Positions 23,404-30,757 of a stretch of 33,698 nucleotides of DNA are shown here, one piece after another. The stretch spans positions 1 to 33,698 of the forward strand of contig JAKBXD010000001.1 of NCBI GenBank assembly GCA_021840785.1. The letters run 5' to 3'. The notes under the pieces are model-generated. The model saw only the letters and a list, made by a program, of their open reading frames with translations, did not search any database and was not told where the DNA came from. This DNA comes from Pseudomonadota bacterium (GTDB taxonomy: Bacteria; Pseudomonadota; Gammaproteobacteria; Acidithiobacillales; Acidithiobacillaceae). The position numbers and the translations under genes are program-made. Position 1 is the stretch's first letter, and each line of letters starts with the position of its first letter.

Positions 23404-23529
23404 ATGAACGCGATCGCCTGGATTCCCGTTTTTGCGGTTGGCGTGGCCGGCGTCGTGCTGATGGCCCTGATCATCGAGGCCGTGCTGGCAGTCTCGTGCT
23501 GGCCGGTCATGCACCTCCATAAAAAGTGA
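23404..23529 (+). CDS. 41-residue single-span membrane peptide
   Basis: AAGGAG lies seven bases before ATG 23404. The product (MNAIAWIPVFAVGVAGVVLM, then ALIIEAVLAVSCWPVMHLHKK in two parts) is one hydrophobic helix with a short basic C-terminus. It sits between the TraW-like and DotI-like genes, and its stop overlaps an alternative GTG start of the next gene (GTGA). A small inner-membrane accessory of the secretion system is likely. Confidence 0.55.
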   Translation: MNAIAWIPVFAVGVAGVVLMALIIEAVLAVSCWPVMHLHKK

Positions 23530-23555
23530 CCCGCTTCAGCAAACGGAGATTGGAT

Positions 23556-24191
23556 ATGAAAAACTGGGTATGGATCGCAGGCATCACGGGCGCCGCGGTT
23601 GTGGTGATCGCGGGCGCGATAGCGCTCTGGCCCGGCAAACGGCAGAAGGAAGAAGCCGTCCCGCCGTCGGCTATCGCGGTGCTAGCATCAAGGGGTCCCG
23701 TCGGGCTTCTACCTATCCCGAAAACCATCGGTGATCGGATCATCATCGATTTTGCCGAGAACAGCATCAGCAACACGGCGCTGGAGATCGGCGGGCCCTT
23801 CGGCTGGCACGCGATGCAGCTGTCTGTGCGGCGGGATTTCACGCCGCAGGCCTATCAGCGCTACCGCGCGTTTTTGCGGGATGCCCAGGTCAGCAATCGC
23901 CCGCACAGCCTGAAGATCGGCTCGTCAGTGCCTTTCAACGCGCCGACGACGGTACGGCGGAAGCCGTACTTCTGGCAGGTGAGCTTTCCCCTGCAGGTGA
24001 CGGTCGGCCGCGGCGTGACCGGAAGTTTCGTCACGCACACCTACGAGACCACGGTGCGCGTCGTGTGGCGCAAGATGCCGCCCGGGGCCGGGTCGAGCAT
24101 CGGTGATAACGGCTATCCGGCCGCCCTGGCCATCGACTCTTTTGTGCTGTCTCCCCACCTCATCCTGCCGACCGCTGGAGGGCTATCATGA
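23556..24191 (+). CDS. traM: DotI/IcmL (TraM)-like inner-membrane secretion protein
   Basis: CGGAG before ATG 23556 sets the start; the GTG at 23526, coupled to the upstream peptide, is the alternative. The 211-residue protein has one N-terminal membrane helix (WIAGITGAAVVVIAGAIALW). A periplasmic domain follows with the DotI/IcmL pattern: a beta strand with a conserved Asn (DFAENSISNTALEIG), then RRDFTPQAYQRYRAFLRDA, then a WQVSFPLQVTV strand and TYETTVRVVW. In Dot/Icm systems DotI forms an inner-membrane complex with DotJ; TraM is the R64 form. The size matches the family. Confidence 0.68.
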   Translation: MKNWVWIAGITGAAVVVIAGAIALWPGKRQKEEAVPPSAIAVLASRGPVGLLPIPKTIGDRIIIDFAENSISNTALEIGGPFGWHAMQLSVRRDFTPQAYQRYRAFLRDAQVSNRPHSLKIGSSVPFNAPTTVRRKPYFWQVSFPLQVTVGRGVTGSFVTHTYETTVRVVWRKMPPGAGSSIGDNGYPAALAIDSFVLSPHLILPTAGGLS

Positions 24192-24472
24192 ACGAGAGCG
24201 ACTCGCGCGACACCCCGTCGAGAAAGACGATGCCCGGCGAACCCGGCCCGGAAGACCTGATCGAGGAGGCCATCCTGCCGACGGGCGGAATACTCCATCT
24301 GGGCTGGGCGCTGGACCTGCTACTGGGTTCGGAAGCGGCCGCCGAGCCATCACTGGAGCCGACCACGGATCCCGCACCGGAGTCTGTTCCCGGCCCGGCG
24401 TTGGCCCCCATGCCCACGGCGGAGTCACCCGTGTATGGTGCGGTCCATGGGCAGCGGCCGCGAGGACAGTGA
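24188..24472 (+). CDS. Small acidic, proline-rich protein
   Basis: This 94-residue product starts in an ATGA overlap with traM. It has a short hydrophobic middle (GGILHLGWALDLLLGSEAAA) and a Pro/Glu-rich tail (PSLEPTTDPAPESVPGPALA), so it is mostly disordered. No family is recognised. Tight coupling on both sides suggests that it is a true operon member rather than chance. Confidence 0.45.
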   Translation: MNESDSRDTPSRKTMPGEPGPEDLIEEAILPTGGILHLGWALDLLLGSEAAAEPSLEPTTDPAPESVPGPALAPMPTAESPVYGAVHGQRPRGQ

Positions 24473-24475
24473 GGC

Positions 24476-26719
24476 ATGAAATGGCCGGGTAAACATTCGC
24501 CTTGGTATTCGGGATGGCTGTTGGTCGGCCTGATCGGCCTCTCCGGACCCGCCCAGGCCGCGAACCTGTATTGGGCGCCGCCCTCCACGGACCTGTTCAT
24601 GAACACCCTGTCCTGGATTCTCGGGCCGATCGTCCACGACGCCACCGGCATCGGCAACGGTACCACCACCCCGGTGTCGGTCCTGTTGGGCTGGTTCAAC
24701 CAGATCGTCCTGTTCTTCGCCGGTTTCTGGGTGGCTTATGTGATCTTTGTCGGCATCCTCAAGACCGCGCACGAAGGGCAGTGGATGGGCAAGCGCTGGT
24801 CCGCCCTGTGGATCTCGTTCCGCATGGCTCTCGCGGTGGCGATGATCTTGCCGGTCTTCAACGGCGGCTATTCGGCGGTGCAGGGCATCATGATCTGGCT
24901 GGAGGGCAACGCGGTGGGGGTCGCCGACAATGCCTGGAGTCTGTCGGCCAAGTACATTGTCCAGGATCCCATCGGCGGCGTCGTGGTCAGTCCCTCCCAT
25001 GTCCGGAACCTGGCGGTGGGCATCATGACGGCGGAAAGCTGCGCAGCCGCCGTCAATTACAATATCCGGACGAATGCGTTATTGGGCGTCGCGGCGTTCG
25101 CGACCGGGAACGGCGGCGGTGTCGAACAGCAGACGCGCGCGAATTTCGCCGCCGATGCCGACGCCGATGTCTGGAACGCCCTGAGCAACATCGCGGATGC
25201 CGTCGGCACTGGCCAGACCGCGCATCCCTGGGCAACGGCCTACACCTCCCAGGTCTGGACCCTGCCGTCCATGACCATCGCCAGCGCGCTCGATGCGCCC
25301 TTTGCGGATGTCTGCGGATCGGTGACCTACGCGTCGGGCGCCAGCGGGAACAGCACCCACGCCCAGATCGACAATGCTATTTACCGGATCAACGCCCAGC
25401 TCGTCCCGCAACTGGCCAGCAAACTGAATCCGGTGGCGCAAGCGATCGTGATGGGCGGCACGCCTTCGATACCGGCATACGACGGCGCCGTGGACAGTTA
25501 CGCCAACTCCTTGGTGAGCGAAGGCGTGCAGGAGATCAACGCCATCGAAAAGCCCGTGGAGCAGGGATTCCTCGCCAAGGTGAACAGCCAGGGCTTCGCC
25601 ACCGCCGGAGAGTGGTGGTGGCAGATGATGAAGCTCAACGAAGTGGCCCAGAACGCCATCAACAACACCGGCACCTACAATACGCTCGGGGGACCGGGAG
25701 AGTTGGGGGGATTGCTCTTCGACGGGCGCTATCACAGCTCCCAGGTGCGGCTCATCCATTTCATCATGGACAACGGCGACAGTTATCTGGCGCCCCAAAA
25801 CACGGGGACCGCGGGCATGGGCGCCATGCACACGCCCGGCGGCTTGAGCGGTGTCGCGACCTATCTGGACTACCACATCGCCCAGTCGCTCACCTGGGCG
25901 GCGAAGGAGCCGCGCAACGTCAATCCGTTGGTCGGCATCCAGAATGAAGGCTATCTGCTGGAAGCTGCGGGCGAAGAGGCGTTTTCCATGGCGATCGCGG
26001 GAGACGGCGCGAAAGGGGCGGAGGAGGGTTCCGAGAGCGGCATCACCGGCGATGTTCCGCTGGTGAGCCAGGTTGCCGGAGCCGCGGCCAAGATGGCCAA
26101 GCCGATACTCAATCTCCTGCAGACCCTCGCGGAGGTGCTGTTCGCCCTGGGTGTTTTCCTTTCGGTATGGATTCCGCTCATTCCGTTCTTCATCTGGATC
26201 ACGGCCATCATCAGTCTGCTGATCCTGTTTGTGGAGGCCGTCTTCGCAGCACCCTTGTGGGCGGCGTTCCATGCCAGTCCGGAAGGGCACGAGATCGTGG
26301 GCATGGGCGCTCGGGGCTGGATGATGCTGAATACGGTGGTCCTGACGCCGGTGTTGATGGTCATCGGCCTGATGACCGGGACAGGGATCCTGTATGGGGC
26401 CTCCTGGCTGCTCAACAAGACCATTGGCGGGGCGGTGCTCTCGACCTTCGTCAATGGCTCGGGCGGTTTCATGGGCCTGTTTGACGCGATCGGGGAGGCT
26501 ATACTATATATTGTGTTATTGGTGGTGATTACCAATATGGCCTTCGGTCTCATCCACGAGTTGCCGACCTGGATTCTGGCCTGGATCGGCGGATCGGGCG
26601 GCGACCGGGGCGGGAAGAAGGGCACCCAGGACACGCACGGCGGTGGCGAGAAAACGAAAGGGAACATCCAGCAGCAGTTCCGGCCCAGGAGGAAGCCGTC
26701 CCAGACGGGCGGGCAGTAG
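24476..26719 (+). CDS. traY: DotA (TraY)-type polytopic secretion protein
   Basis: This 747-residue protein has a signal peptide (WYSGWLLVGLIGLSGPAQA, then A) and two early membrane helices (QIVLFFAGFWVAYVIFVGIL at about 78-97 and a second near 108-125). A large periplasmic region of about 400 residues follows (roughly 130-530). A C-terminal membrane block runs from about 540 to 705 (VLFALGVFLSVWIPLIPFFI, ITAIISLLILFVEAVFAAPL, ILYIVLLVVITNMAFGL). This layout is that of DotA in Dot/Icm systems and TraY in R64. The C-terminus is a charged Gly/Lys-rich tail. It starts 4 bases after the previous gene. Confidence 0.82.
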   Translation: MKWPGKHSPWYSGWLLVGLIGLSGPAQAANLYWAPPSTDLFMNTLSWILGPIVHDATGIGNGTTTPVSVLLGWFNQIVLFFAGFWVAYVIFVGILKTAHEGQWMGKRWSALWISFRMALAVAMILPVFNGGYSAVQGIMIWLEGNAVGVADNAWSLSAKYIVQDPIGGVVVSPSHVRNLAVGIMTAESCAAAVNYNIRTNALLGVAAFATGNGGGVEQQTRANFAADADADVWNALSNIADAVGTGQTAHPWATAYTSQVWTLPSMTIASALDAPFADVCGSVTYASGASGNSTHAQIDNAIYRINAQLVPQLASKLNPVAQAIVMGGTPSIPAYDGAVDSYANSLVSEGVQEINAIEKPVEQGFLAKVNSQGFATAGEWWWQMMKLNEVAQNAINNTGTYNTLGGPGELGGLLFDGRYHSSQVRLIHFIMDNGDSYLAPQNTGTAGMGAMHTPGGLSGVATYLDYHIAQSLTWAAKEPRNVNPLVGIQNEGYLLEAAGEEAFSMAIAGDGAKGAEEGSESGITGDVPLVSQVAGAAAKMAKPILNLLQTLAEVLFALGVFLSVWIPLIPFFIWITAIISLLILFVEAVFAAPLWAAFHASPEGHEIVGMGARGWMMLNTVVLTPVLMVIGLMTGTGILYGASWLLNKTIGGAVLSTFVNGSGGFMGLFDAIGEAILYIVLLVVITNMAFGLIHELPTWILAWIGGSGGDRGGKKGTQDTHGGGEKTKGNIQQQFRPRRKPSQTGGQ
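26481..26510 (+). promoter_or_regulatory. Sigma70-like promoter inside the end of traY
   Basis: TTGACG (26481-26486) and TATATA (26505-26510) are separated by 18 bp. They lie in an unusually AT-rich patch (codons GCT ATA CTA TAT ATT) of an otherwise GC-rich gene. It would transcribe the small membrane gene at 26761. It could equally be a chance result of codons for hydrophobic residues. Confidence 0.3.
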
Positions 26720-26760
26720 TCCGGAGCGGAACACGGCACGGGATCGGAGGAGGGGCGGAC

Positions 26761-27033
26761 ATGATACAATGGATACTGCGCAACAACCCATGGATATTAT
26801 GGCTGGCGGGCGCGCTGCTGGTTTTCAGGTGGCTTGTGCTCCCCATCCCGCATCCCGCGTCCAAGAGTCTGCTCCTTTTGGGGGCGCTGAGCTGGCTTGT
26901 TGCCAAGTTCTGGCATCGGGTGGCTTGGGGGCGCTTCGCGCCAGCGCCGATGGCCGCAATAATATCCCTGTTCTGCCTTGCCTGGTTGCTGATCGCGATG
27001 GCCTTCCCGGCGTTGGGCGGAGGCCTATCCTGA
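26761..27033 (+). CDS. Small membrane protein closing the transfer operon
   Basis: ATG 26761 has GGAGG upstream. The 90-residue product has three hydrophobic segments (WILWLAGALLVFRWLVLPI, SLLLLGALSWLVAKFW, MAAIISLFCLAWLLIAMAF). No family is recognised. As the last gene after traY it could be an entry-exclusion or accessory protein: in R64, excA follows traY, but I see no residue-level evidence for that. Confidence 0.55.
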   Translation: MIQWILRNNPWILWLAGALLVFRWLVLPIPHPASKSLLLLGALSWLVAKFWHRVAWGRFAPAPMAAIISLFCLAWLLIAMAFPALGGGLS

Positions 27034-27062
27034 CGCATCTGCCACTTTCCACCCAGAATGAG

Positions 27063-27084
27063 ATTGCCGATGTGATCCGGCAAT
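27063..27084. terminator. Hairpin between converging operon and relaxase gene
   Basis: ATTGCCG (27063-27069) pairs with CGGCAAT (27078-27084) across an 8-base loop, in the gap between the small membrane gene (plus) and the relaxase gene (minus). There is no good T-run on either side, so it is at best a weak bidirectional terminator. Confidence 0.35.
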
Positions 27085-27158
27085 GGTTCGTTGGGCATTA
27101 GCAGCAGTGGGGGCGGTTGAGTCTGGTTTTATGTTCCACTGCTCCCGCAATCCCGATA

Positions 27159-29888
27159 TCACAAAGCGGCGCGTCCCCGGTGCGGCAGGGGTGCCGGAGC
27201 CGGCCCTGCCGCACCTGTTTCGGGCTCAGGCTTGTCGGTTACCACATAGTCCAGACTGGTATCCTTTTGCTGCGACCGGCTCATGGCGCCAATGATCTTT
27301 TTGATCGCATCGAAACCCTGCACCTCCGGTTCCATGCCGAGTTCCGCCAGGTCGTTTTCGATGTCCGGGCGGGCAAAGACCACGGCGGTGGTGTGCCGCA
27401 TGCGGGACAGGTCCACATAGGCTTTCTCGCGGTTCTCCATGCTGCCGTCGGCGAAGACCACGACGTGATCGGCGGTGGTGCCCTGATTGCGGTGGGTGGT
27501 GCCGGCGTAGGCGTACTCGATCTGGGCATAGCCCGCCCCTGGCGATATTTGCCGCTCCGTCCGGCCCTCCGGGATGGGCTGCCCGGGAATGATGGTGATC
27601 TCGCTGCCGTCGTCCTTGCGGATGGTGATCTCCGGACCGTGAAAGCCCTCGCTGAGCGCGGTGACGGTCCCCGCCTCGTTGTTGAGGATCCCGGCATAGC
27701 TCCGGTTGGCCCGGAAGACCAGACGCTCCCCCAGGGCGATCTCGCGCTGGTCGAGGCTCTTGCCCTGGCGGTCGCGCACGGTGATGGTGACGGCTTGGCG
27801 GTCATCGAGCAGGCCCCGGTTCTTCAACGTGTCGCGGGCGAGTGCATTGAGGGTTTCGGTGGCGGCATTGGTGGCGGCCAATAGCAAAGCCTCCTGTGGC
27901 CGCCCGGCATCGTAGAAATTCGCCCATCGCCCGACGGCCATGGCCGCCGCCTCCGGCCACCCGTCGGCGATTTCGATGAGACCATGGCGATCGAGGATTT
28001 CCAGTGCCTTTGCCGCATCGCCCTGACGGGTGAGCGCCACGACTTTCTTCATGTCCTCCGCTTTTTCTCCCCGCTGTCGCAGGTTTTCTTTGAGGTAGGC
28101 CACGGCATCCGGGCCTGTTTTTTGGAGCGCCCGGAATGCCCCGCCGGCGTCGATGGCCTGGAGCTGGGCGATATCGCCGACCAGGACCAGCTTGGCGCCG
28201 GATGCCCGTACCTGGGCGAGGAGCTCCTGCATCATGCGGGAACCGACCATGCCGGCCTCGTCGATGACGATCACGTCCCTGGCGCTCAAGGTGCGCATAG
28301 GCGGGATCGGTTCCCCGGTAACCGGATCCTCGCCCGGCTTCAGGGACAGCAGGAGGGCCGCCAGGGACTGGCTGTCGATTTTGGCGCCATGGAAAAGTCC
28401 ATGGGCCGCTTTTTTGGCGATGGCGGCGCCATGCACCCGAAACCCCGCAGCCTCCCAGGCCCGTCGCGCGGCGTCGAGCATGGTGGTCTTGCCGGCGCCG
28501 GCGTGGCCCTGGATCATCTGCAGGGCGCCGATCCGGTGGGTGACATGCCAGATAGCCCGGCGTTGTTCCTCCGAGAGAGAGAAGCCTTTTTGCCAGGCTT
28601 CCCAGTCGGCCTCCTCGATGGCGCGCCGCACCGTGGCGCCGTCCACCAGGTGCCAGTCCACGGGAGCCAATACCTGGGCATCGGTGACCATCTGCCGCTC
28701 GATGGCCCGCATCTCCCGGGTCGTAAAACGGGCCGGTCCGGGGGTCTGCAGGGGAACGATCTCGGCATCCCGCCGGAGTTGCGCCACTTCGGCGCGGATC
28801 TCGTCATAGCCCATGCCGCAGGCCTGTGCCGCGACGGCCACCCGATGCCAGATGTGCCGCTCTTCAAAGGTCGAATCATGGGCGGTGAGATCCCGCAATA
28901 CCGCATCTCGATCATAGGAAGTGGCGAGCAAGCCTTGGCGCAATGCCTGGACGGTTTCCGCGCTCAGGCCATAATGGGCGGCACGCTCCCGCCAGTCGGC
29001 GGCAAGGATGGCCCGGTCGACCACTTCTTTGCGTCGGCGCGTATCGAGGGTGGCCAAAGCGGCGGCTTGGGCGTTGTCGCGTCCGCGCTCCAATAGGAGT
29101 TTCTCGATCTGCTGGCGTCGCCGGGAAAACTCCCGTTCCGCATCCTCGGAAACACCCAGGATCCGAAAGCTGTCCCCATCCCGCTCGATACCGAAGCCCA
29201 TCTCCTGGAGCTGTTGTGCGAGGACGGCTCGGTAGAGGGCGCCCAGGGCCATCTTGTGGCGGTAGATCTCCCAGGATTCGATGGCGCCCCAGGTCCCGTC
29301 CAGCCGCTGCGCCAGGTTCATGAGCAGGGCGTGGGAGTGGATCTGCGGATCCTGTTCGCGGCTGCTGGCATGGCGATAGACGCCAGCGATTAGGTGCGCG
29401 AGCTCGCGTTCCTCTCCGGCGTGGCCACGGCGGGCGACCGGCAGATGCGCCTCGATGTGCCGCAATGCCTGCGCCACGGCCGCGTCATGGGCGGTGGCGA
29501 TGGCCTCGCGGAGATCCCGATCGGCTACCGCCCAGACGATCGATACGCTCTTGGGTGCGGAAAAGGTCAGATCGTAGCCATAGCGGCGCTGCGGGCCGGC
29601 CTTGTCCACCAGCGCCCGACCATCTTCGGGATGAAGACCCTGCAGGAGGCGAGTCATGGTTTCGCGTTCCACGGCTTGGCCAGCCAAGCCAATGGTTTCC
29701 GCTCCAGCCCCGACCCAGATGCTGGGCGTGCCACCGTTGCTCTGACTGTAGTAATCCTCGATGGCACCTGTGCTGGTCCCCGGACGGTTCTGCTGGTTGG
29801 GCCGCTGCTCCGGTTGTTCGTCGGGGTAGTCCGCGACCTGGGCGACGTGTTCGGCGGTGGAGCCTTTTTTGGCGTGGATGGAAAGCAT
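27159..29888 (-). CDS. MOBF (TrwC/TraI-type) relaxase-helicase
   Basis: This 909-residue protein nicks oriT and unwinds the transferred strand. The N-terminal relaxase domain has a double tyrosine (Tyr46-Tyr47 in AIEDYYSQSNG), the conserved DLTFSAPKSVSI block (106-117), and the metal-binding triad His173, His184 and His186 (QDPQIHSHALLM). The helicase half has Walker A GHAGAGKT (461-468) and Walker B VIVIDEAGMVG (539-549). A later YAGTTHRNQGTTADHVVVF motif is typical of RecD-like/TraI helicases. The C-terminus is a short Pro/Ala-rich tail. GGAG eight bases upstream supports the start. It is a complete MOBF protein without the extra domains of F TraI. Confidence 0.92.
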   Translation of the reverse strand: MLSIHAKKGSTAEHVAQVADYPDEQPEQRPNQQNRPGTSTGAIEDYYSQSNGGTPSIWVGAGAETIGLAGQAVERETMTRLLQGLHPEDGRALVDKAGPQRRYGYDLTFSAPKSVSIVWAVADRDLREAIATAHDAAVAQALRHIEAHLPVARRGHAGEERELAHLIAGVYRHASSREQDPQIHSHALLMNLAQRLDGTWGAIESWEIYRHKMALGALYRAVLAQQLQEMGFGIERDGDSFRILGVSEDAEREFSRRRQQIEKLLLERGRDNAQAAALATLDTRRRKEVVDRAILAADWRERAAHYGLSAETVQALRQGLLATSYDRDAVLRDLTAHDSTFEERHIWHRVAVAAQACGMGYDEIRAEVAQLRRDAEIVPLQTPGPARFTTREMRAIERQMVTDAQVLAPVDWHLVDGATVRRAIEEADWEAWQKGFSLSEEQRRAIWHVTHRIGALQMIQGHAGAGKTTMLDAARRAWEAAGFRVHGAAIAKKAAHGLFHGAKIDSQSLAALLLSLKPGEDPVTGEPIPPMRTLSARDVIVIDEAGMVGSRMMQELLAQVRASGAKLVLVGDIAQLQAIDAGGAFRALQKTGPDAVAYLKENLRQRGEKAEDMKKVVALTRQGDAAKALEILDRHGLIEIADGWPEAAAMAVGRWANFYDAGRPQEALLLAATNAATETLNALARDTLKNRGLLDDRQAVTITVRDRQGKSLDQREIALGERLVFRANRSYAGILNNEAGTVTALSEGFHGPEITIRKDDGSEITIIPGQPIPEGRTERQISPGAGYAQIEYAYAGTTHRNQGTTADHVVVFADGSMENREKAYVDLSRMRHTTAVVFARPDIENDLAELGMEPEVQGFDAIKKIIGAMSRSQQKDTSLDYVVTDKPEPETGAAGPAPAPLPHRGRAAL
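27180..27214. repeat. 11-bp perfect inverted repeat in the relaxase 3' end
   Basis: GTGCGGCAGGG (27180-27190) and CCCTGCCGCAC (27204-27214) form a perfect stem with a 13-base GC-rich loop, inside the last codons of the relaxase gene. It would be a very stable mRNA hairpin that may protect the 3' end or pause transcription. Confidence 0.6.
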
Positions 29889-30175
29889 AGGGGTCTCCGT
29901 AGGTTGACATGAAGGTTATAGGGAGCTGGGCTGTCTGCCGGTTAGATATCGGTATGTATTGGCGATCCGTGACAGCAGGTAGCAGAGCAAATCAACAACC
30001 GCCCCACGAAGCTTTTGCGTGAATGCCCCTGCAAGAGGTCCTTCGTCGTTATGAGGTACCGGAGATCTTCAATACTGACCAAGAAGTGCGGGAAACTCTG
30101 ACCATATCCAACTGAGTACGGTCAGAGATATTGATGGTTTTGGATACGCTGACGGTCACGTAGCGTGAGGGTCAG
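29889..30175. other. Candidate oriT/control region upstream of the relaxase
   Basis: This gene-free segment directly upstream of the relaxase gene holds five CTGACC-type boxes: CTGACC at 30075 and 30098, GGTCAG at 30120, CTGAC at 30149 and GGTCAG at 30170. They are spaced about 21-29 bp. Two pairs form hairpins: CTCTGACC/GGTCAGAG (30096-30103 with 30120-30127), and CTGAC-GG-TCACG-TAG-CGTGA-GG-GTCAG (30149-30175). In MOBF plasmids oriT usually adjoins the relaxase gene and carries inverted repeats, so oriT or a relaxosome/repressor binding array is likely. No nic site can be named. Confidence 0.45.
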
Positions 30176-30216
30176 GGGGTAAACCCCCCTCAAAGAACTT
30201 GAAAAAAAGGGGGGTG
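30175..30216. repeat. Competing G/C-run hairpins
   Basis: GGGGGT (30175-30180) can pair with the following ACCCCC. The same C-run (30184-30189) can pair instead with GGGGGGT near 30209-30215. Only one stem can form at a time. This might act as an attenuator or be a simple-sequence scar. Confidence 0.3.
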
Positions 30217-30284
30217 CGCGCGTCGGCGCGGAGGTTGATGCAGCGACCGCCGGGCGAACCAAATCGATCCAGCGTTCTACTTGA

Positions 30285-30316
30285 ACCGCCGGATGCGGAA
30301 CCGCACATCCGGTGGT
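30285..30316 (+). other. Hairpin resembling a group II intron 3' segment
   Basis: ACCGCCGGATGCGG and its near complement CCGCACATCCGGTGGT form a strong stem. This sequence style (CCGGATGCGG-aa-CCGCACATCCGG-TGGTGTGG) resembles the structured RNA just after the maturase gene in many bacterial group II introns. No intron ORF is present, so at most this is a remnant. The resemblance is from memory and needs a covariance search. Confidence 0.3.
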
Positions 30317-30355
30317 GTGGAGGGGGCTGAGGGGTATGGTTTTGTAATACGTGGT

Positions 30356-30529
30356 TCAGTGGGAGCGCAGGGAGATGGTGTTGAGGGCGCAGGTGACCCA
30401 GCCCTTGGGCGAAATCAGACAGCCGCAGATGATTTCGGGTAAGCTGCGCGGCGAGCGGGGCGGCACGACCGTGAGGATGTAGGAAATCCACTCTGAAAGG
30501 CGGAGGACAACGAGACGATGAAGGGGCAT
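30356..30529 (-). pseudogene. Transposase N-terminal remnant with a premature stop
   Basis: From ATG 30529 the minus strand encodes MPLHRLVVLRLSEWISYILT, then VVPPRSPRSLPEII, then GWVTCALNTISLRSH and a TGA. Past the stop the same frame continues TTYYKTIPLSPLHTTG. The pattern (hydrophobic helix, VVPxRS, then RSHWTTYYK with W replaced by a stop) resembles the N-terminus of IS4/IS701-like transposases. The rest is missing. It is a decayed insertion-sequence fragment. Confidence 0.4.
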
Positions 30530-30679
30530 GAATGGTGATTCCGAGAAGTCTAAAACGCTTCTCATTGGCGGACCCTTTTTTGCAAAGGGCCGGCCGCATG
30601 GTACCATCACGGCCTCAAACGCTTTTCGCGGGAAAGAGCGCGCCGCGATAAAAACCGGGCGAAGTCCGGGCTAAATGTC

Positions 30680-30718
30680 TAAACTAGAGTTTACAGTCAG
30701 GTTTGGTATCAATAAATC
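30680..30718 (+). promoter_or_regulatory. Candidate hsdM promoter with overlapping palindrome
   Basis: TTTACA (30690-30695) and TAAATC (30713-30718) are 17 bp apart, a modest sigma70-like pair 40 bp before the hsdM start. The palindrome TAAACT-AG-AGTTTA (30680-30693) overlaps the -35 and could be an operator. Confidence 0.3.
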
Positions 30719-30757
30719 CGGTTTGGTCTGGCTACAACACTCACTCGGAATGACCGC

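Noticed and set aside
22155..23510. 451-codon minus-strand frame, and a similar 403-codon one at 25079-26290
   Set aside because: Both are shadows of exported or membrane proteins of the transfer operon, which have signal peptides and coupled starts.
27984..29096. 370-codon plus-strand frame
   Set aside because: It is antisense to the relaxase gene, whose Tyr, His-triad and Walker motifs leave no doubt about the true strand.
30156..30599. 147-codon minus-strand ORF
   Set aside because: It overlaps the transposase remnant in another frame and runs through hairpins and G/C runs; its composition is like random GC-rich translation.
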